Positions 58,926 through 64,000 of a stretch of 64,000 bases of DNA are shown in pieces (position 1 is the stretch's first letter; every line of letters starts with the position of its first letter). The position numbers and the translations under genes are program-made. The notes under the pieces are model-generated. The model had not been told where the DNA came from. It made no database searches and was given only the letters and a program-made list of their open reading frames with translations. The DNA is from Diphasiastrum complanatum. Lineage: Eukaryota; Streptophyta; Lycopodiopsida; Lycopodiales; Lycopodiaceae. Location of the stretch: positions 57,043,898 to 57,107,897 of the forward strand of contig CM055095.1 of assembly GCA_029204225.1 (NCBI GenBank), read 5' to 3'.

Positions 58926-61900
58926 AATTGCTTCTATCCTTAGAAGCTCCAAAGAACAGGAAAGAATTAAGGTTCCTTTAGCTTTCAGTATTAACTGAGA
59001 AAATTATTATCCTTAATCTGATTTTCATATCAAACAAGTACTCAGAGAAAACTGTTTTCAACCATTAATCTCTGTTCTGGAGTACAAATTCTGGTTTGGA
59101 AAAGTACATTAAGAGATATTTTCTCAACATGGTTACACTCAATAAAAATTAGTAACATCACCTTCATGTAAAACACCTACATGAACCATTGGATGAAGTA
59201 TACCTAACTTAGGAGATTAAAGTTAAAGAAAAGAAATAATAATTACAGTCTGAAATTATCCACAAACTCTGGCAAACAAATTATAAAAAGCTTCCAAGTA
59301 CAACTATCCTTAGAATCCAATTCTAAGATATGATAATTCATTCAACTAGAAACTCTAGGAGAATCATTAAGATATAAAATGATTAAAACTCAACTCCGAG
59401 TATCCCAGATACTCTTTTGAGTTAAATGCTCCTATTCCTAGCACCAAATGCAGGAAAATAGCATTCATTCATCTTAATAGACTTGTCTGTCTCCTACGAT
59501 AACTGGAGATCCAATCAAACGAAAAAATTGTACTCAAACATCTGCAGACCATAAACTGTAGTAGAATAGCATCCACTAGATAAATAAGATAATGTCTGTG
59601 AGATCCATAGGTTCTCAATTAAAATACTGGAGTAAAAAGATTCAAAACACTGATCTGAATTCTTACTCAATTAGCATACCAAGACTTAATCGTCACACTT
59701 AGGAATCATTACAATTCTTTACAATCCTCTGACAACAATTAAGTATCTATGTATGATCCGTCAATCATAAATATTTAGATTCGTATGATTCGTCAATCAT
59801 AATTTCCTGGAATCCAAAACCCGTACTTAATCATTTATAGGATACTGGAGTATATGTCCAACATAACTCAGGAAAAGTAAGAATCATTCCAAAATCTTTT
59901 CACTAAGAAAATACTGGATTTAGGAATACTCTTCAAACATGATTCTTTAGCTGAAATGTAAGATTCAAGGTCTAGAAACTATTGGTAATTAAAGATTGAA
60001 CGCATACCAAGATGACAATCATCTTCGATTACAAAAACTTTAGATTACAATCCAGAATCAGATCTAGATACCCAAAAGTCCTGCTGAATATCAATTCAGT
60101 TATTATTCTTGGATCCATTATGATTCGCTATCCAATTGAGCTCTCTGGGATACAATCAACTAATGAGCTGAGTTCCTTTCTTTACTAAGGAATATTCTAT
60201 CCCAAGAATACTGCATATCCAATGCACACAATTTTAACTGATGAACCCAAATGATTCACTAATCATACGTCTTACAAGCAATATAAATCAAAACCATCAG
60301 TTTCTGGTGAATCCACATCACACTGATCCAATTAACTTCACTCTGGAGTAATCAACTACTGAAGTTAATTGCCAATGATTCAAAAATCTCAAATGTCTAG
60401 CTGCAGATCTCAATTATACTAGTATAACACCACATTAAGATCCCTACCCAAATCATTTATAAGTTAATCCATAAATCTTCCATACAAAGATTTGTTAACT
60501 CTGCAAGTATCTATCAAAACAATACTTGATCATATGTTCATGTTCACCGACTAGGTTAAGTGCACCAAATAACTCTAGTAACTAGGAATATATAGTAGAT
60601 TCATACAAGATTAATCGTGCACATATGTGAATAATCTCACTATGACCCAGTACATAAACACATTTTTATCTGGCAGATTCCTCCAGAACCCAGATATGTT
60701 ACTCACATATCTCACTAAGATCTTGTAACTTAGCTACAAAATATTTTCTATTTCTCATGAGTAAATAACATATCTGGGAAATCTCTGAGACGAATAAAAT
60801 TTTCTCTCAACAGTTTTCCAATCCCATTTACCTTAAACTAAGATTAGGTTGATCTAATATAGAACTCTAAGACTTAAAATTCTAATCAAACTTATGTCTA
60901 TTCCAATCAAAATGAAATTAGTAACTTTCAACCTTTTACTGTACTACTTATAGATAATGATTCAAATTCCAAACTTGTTCCAGATTGTCCACACAATCCC
61001 TAGAGAATTCCTCAAAAAGTTCCAATTAGGCATCTTACTCTGAGTCTATCCAAAATTTCTTTCAGAATCAGATCCTATCTTATTTCTATACCCTAGCTGG
61101 TTCTCTTCCGAAAGCTATGCAACCAATAGATTCCCTAATAGAATTTTATCCCACCACTTCACCCCTCCTTTTAAAGAAATTATAAATTTCCATAAAAGTT
61201 AACTGGAAAGATGATATATGAAAATATCTAAATTCTAGAAAAGTCAGTAATAAGTGCTTTCACTAAAGGATACGCCCTATTACACACAGGACTTTTCCTT
61301 CAAATATTTTTACTCTGAGTGATAGAAACTACCATTGAAATCCATTTACGCAACAGAGATATTCCACGGTTTAAGAAATTGAAACATTTTAACCTTAGAA
61401 TTTATCTGAATTCCAAGTCTATTCACACAAGTAGTACTTTATATGACATAACACTCTTTCAGAAGAATAACTTCATGCTGGAAAGAATCATATAAATTAG
61501 TCTGATATCCTATATTCGAGAAATTACTAAGAAGTAAAGAATTAATTAAGAAAGCGAGAAATAGATTTGAGGGCCTCTGATTTTGTAAATAATGAGATAC
61601 CACATTGGGATCTAGATTAAACCTCAAAATTTTTCAAAATACCCCACATTTGATCAAATGGTTTTCTTCTTTTGCATATCGTGACCAAGTACTAAACACA
61701 CCATTGATCATCAGATCTTTACAGTCCTAGAATTTTCTTTCCAAAATTACTGATGTCCCATACCATCAACTTTTCCTTCCAAAAAACCCTTAATCACCTT
61801 ATCTGATATTCTAGAGATCCATTGATCATCTAGCTGTCCTACAATCACTATAGCAAAATAACTTTTGTTTCCAAGCACTAGAGAATCCATTTCTTTGGAT

Positions 61901-62280
61901 GACTGGCATGCCCATCAGATGGATACCACAAATCCACACCTGATCCTGTGATCTAAACAAAAGAATTAACATGGTTCAATATTACATTCTGATCCTTCCA
62001 AGTTAATGATAAGCTTCGAATATCCATGGATCCAAGAGCATTAACTCTAGGGGCAAGCTTCTATCAATTAACAGATCCAATGTAATCCATGTATCAGATT
62101 CTACTTCTAACATTACAATTGACATCCAAAACTGCGGATAACTCAATGGTTACAAAGACATTAGTTACGAATTCAATTTAATAAACTTAATCCAGGAAAT
62201 TAATATAAGGTATTAAGCAATTATTTACTAGGATTACCAAAATCCTAACTACAACATTTTCCGATCACACCTATAGTTAA
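58926..62280. other. 3.3 kb AT-rich stretch without genes
   Basis: No open frame with a family motif on either strand. Recurrent short strings of the type atgattcgtcaatcat (about 59753, 59778, 60120, 60250) give it a degenerate repetitive texture. By position it is the interior adjacent to the minus-strand gypsy 3' LTR at 58911, so it could be non-coding interior of that element. Confidence 0.5.
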
Positions 62281-62522
62281 AATAGCAATGATCGACTTAT
62301 ATACTGCTTTCTTATTTCAACGGCACCACGTGTGCTTAGTTCTAGAGTTATCGGGCTATCTTTCTTTTACGAGCCCTTTGAGTGCTTTTAAGCAACTTAT
62401 CTTTGTACTTACTTATTAGTGAAATATACAGTTTGAGGTGAGTAATTCTATGTTCTTGTTGCACTTGATGTTGTGCTGTGGTGATTGATCCGGTCGGGTG
62501 TTTAAACTGTGTTTTCTTAACT

Positions 62523-62534
62523 TGGTATCAGAGC
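62523..62534 (+). other. Copia-4 primer-binding site
   Basis: TGGTATCAGAGC after tgttttcttaact; perfect match to the initiator tRNA-Met site. Confidence 0.85.
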
Positions 62535-63784
62535 CCTTGGTGGCTTGAATCACCGGACGAGAACAGAGAGCTGCGAATTCACGACGGTTTGTTGGCTAGG
62601 AAGCACAAAACCAAGTCTGTGGAGATTCGTGGAACGGCTCAAAACTGTAAAAAGGACTCAGAGACAGAGAATTGTCGGTTGAATCAGAAAGCAAGCAAAG
62701 ATTGAAGCTGAAAAATTCTTTTGGAGGATTGCTTGGCGTTTGTGATTGGTTTGAATCCAATCGAACACCGTTTGAAGAGCGGTTTGGAGCAGAAGATGGC
62801 CTGCTGTAGGGCGACCTCAGCCAGATAGGAGCTGTAAGTGAAAGCTCAGGGAAAGCCTGAGTAAAGCCCAATATATCCTTCTCTTCAAAGTTTCTAGGGT
62901 TTCAAAGTGCAAAATTTGGGATATCTCCTTGTAGGAGGCCTTTTTCAGAGCTGTAAGTTGTTGAGAATGGCCGCCCTGGTAGTGCGATTCAGCAGTAAGG
63001 AGGCCGCGACTGGCCGTGGAGAAAGAAAGAAACCAGATTGATCCACAGGGAGCAGCCATAGCCTGTGAAGAGAGAGAAAAATCCATCGCAGAGAGAGAGA
63101 GAAGAGGAGGAGAGGTCGCGAGACCTCTCGCACGCCTAGTTCAGTTAGTTAGTTAGCGGCCTGAAGTGCTTGGTGCTTCGAAGGCCCTTGATCAACGCAC
63201 AAAAGCGTGGAAAGCCGTCCGATCTCGAATCACACAGATCGACGATGGTTATTACACGACTGGTGGGTCGTTGGATCTTAAGGATCCGTTGGATTGATGT
63301 GAAAAAGTCTGAAGGGGTCTGAAGTGCAAAGTGCATTGCAATTTCATTAAAAATCTTCAAACTGAAAAAAATTGTTGGGTCCCAAGTTTTTGAAGGGTGA
63401 AGTTTCTTCACACTGAAGAAACAGTTCAAAAACCCAAATTGCCCTTATTTTCACCTCCTTTAGCCTATTTTGGCCAAACAAAAGGCTATAGCCTTCCAAA
63501 CGAAGGGCACCTTGACTGTACCTGCAAGTACGATACACCAAAACAGAGTGATTGCCGTGGAGAAAGTGTTCGAAGCGCGCCAAAAGTGATTTCACCATTC
63601 CACTGGGCAAGAAGCTGAGAGTTGGTGATGAGAAGCATTTCGAAAAACGATGCCAATTTGGAGAAAGAGCGGCGGGTGGCCTGTTAAGCCAAAAATTGCA
63701 GGTCATTATGATTGATTTATGACATCACGGTTGGCTCCAGTATATACCTTATAGCCTACAAGTGAAGTTTCAAGTAGTTTGGAG

Positions 63785-64000
63785 ATGGCAAACATCAATG
63801 AGGCAATTTTGAGCGATGCAAGCAAACTTGATGGGGCTTCTAACTACAACATCTGGAAATTCAAAATGAAGAGCATTTTGATGGAGAAAGAGTTGTGGAA
63901 GATCGTGGCATGTATTGAAGTCCGGCCAAATACCGCTCTAGGTGACATAAGGGCCTTTGATAAACCGGGTCATTGGGCACGCGAGTGTTACAAGAAGAAA
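63785..64000 (+). pseudogene. copia gag with a large internal deletion (Copia-4), cut by the window end
   Basis: 72 codons open to the end of the window. MANINEAILSDASKLDGASN and YNIWKFKMKSILMEKELWK are the N-terminal gag residues of a copia element. After VRPNTALGDIRAF the sequence continues directly into KPGHWARECYKKK, the second half of a CCHC zinc knuckle. About 150-200 residues of gag core and the first half of the knuckle are therefore missing, although the frame stays open. Whether pol follows cannot be seen. Confidence 0.8.

Larger units (their letters stand above)
62281..64000 (+). mobile_element. Copia-4: 5' end, continuing past the window
   Basis: LTR end, primer site (62523), 1.25-kb leader and gag start at 63785. 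The leader is also present as an inverted fragment at 36860-37250. The start of the LTR is not visible. Confidence 0.75.

Noticed and set aside
59753-60270. Possible CRISPR-like or satellite array from atgattcgtcaatcat strings
   Set aside because: Spacing and sequence are irregular and the host is a plant; at best degenerate repetition.

Overview
This looks like nuclear DNA of a large-genome land plant, possibly a fern or gymnosperm (a guess). The evidence is Ty1/copia and Ty3/gypsy elements with plant-type tRNA-Met primer sites, long GA/CT microsatellites, low GC content, and one intron-containing gene of a plant-type family. There is no bacterial or organellar gene organisation. Most of the window is nested, truncated retrotransposon debris; no element is complete.

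Layout. 1-2005: minus-strand LTR/leader fragment (Copia-2). 2006-6789: Copia-1a, broken gag-pol plus 3' LTR. 6885-11940: dispersed repeat, a tandem segmental duplication carrying two very unequal GA arrays, and a 73-bp minisatellite. 13357-16464: the only convincing host gene, which I assemble as three exons (562 aa). 17493-20515: isolated primer site and a decayed gypsy gag-protease. 20791-26711: Copia-3 (+) meeting Copia-1d (-) head to head inside both integrases. 27365-33225: dispersed repeat, copia and gypsy integrase pieces, a gypsy-type leader and an unrecognised ORF. 33515-34277: a broken CENH3-like histone H3 copy followed by a basic tail frame. 35003-35700: an unrecognised coding-like minus-strand exon. 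37586-41248: Copia-1c with an internal tandem duplication and a solo Copia-2 LTR nested in its 3' LTR with a 5-bp target duplication. 41249-48095: two related gypsy copies (Gypsy-1). 48165-49144: rearranged copia end and a 124-bp-arm hairpin. 50178-55860: gypsy RT piece, Copia-2 5' end, Gypsy-2 3' end. 56085-58911: LINE RT remnant, a CCHC/endonuclease-like C-terminus of another non-LTR element, and a gypsy LTR. 58926-62280: 3.3 kb of AT-rich DNA without genes. 62281-64000: start of Copia-4.

Functionally the window is dominated by selfish DNA. Signals that go beyond routine annotation are the three-exon host gene, the CENH3-like relic, the long hairpin whose arm differences are all transitions, the palindromic CACACGTGTG site shared by LTRs of two copia families, and the TATA box plus short-motif array placed just before the first ORF in two gypsy leaders. 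Family names (Copia-1 to -4, Gypsy-1 to -3) are labels local to this report. All homology calls are from reading the sequence; no search was run.
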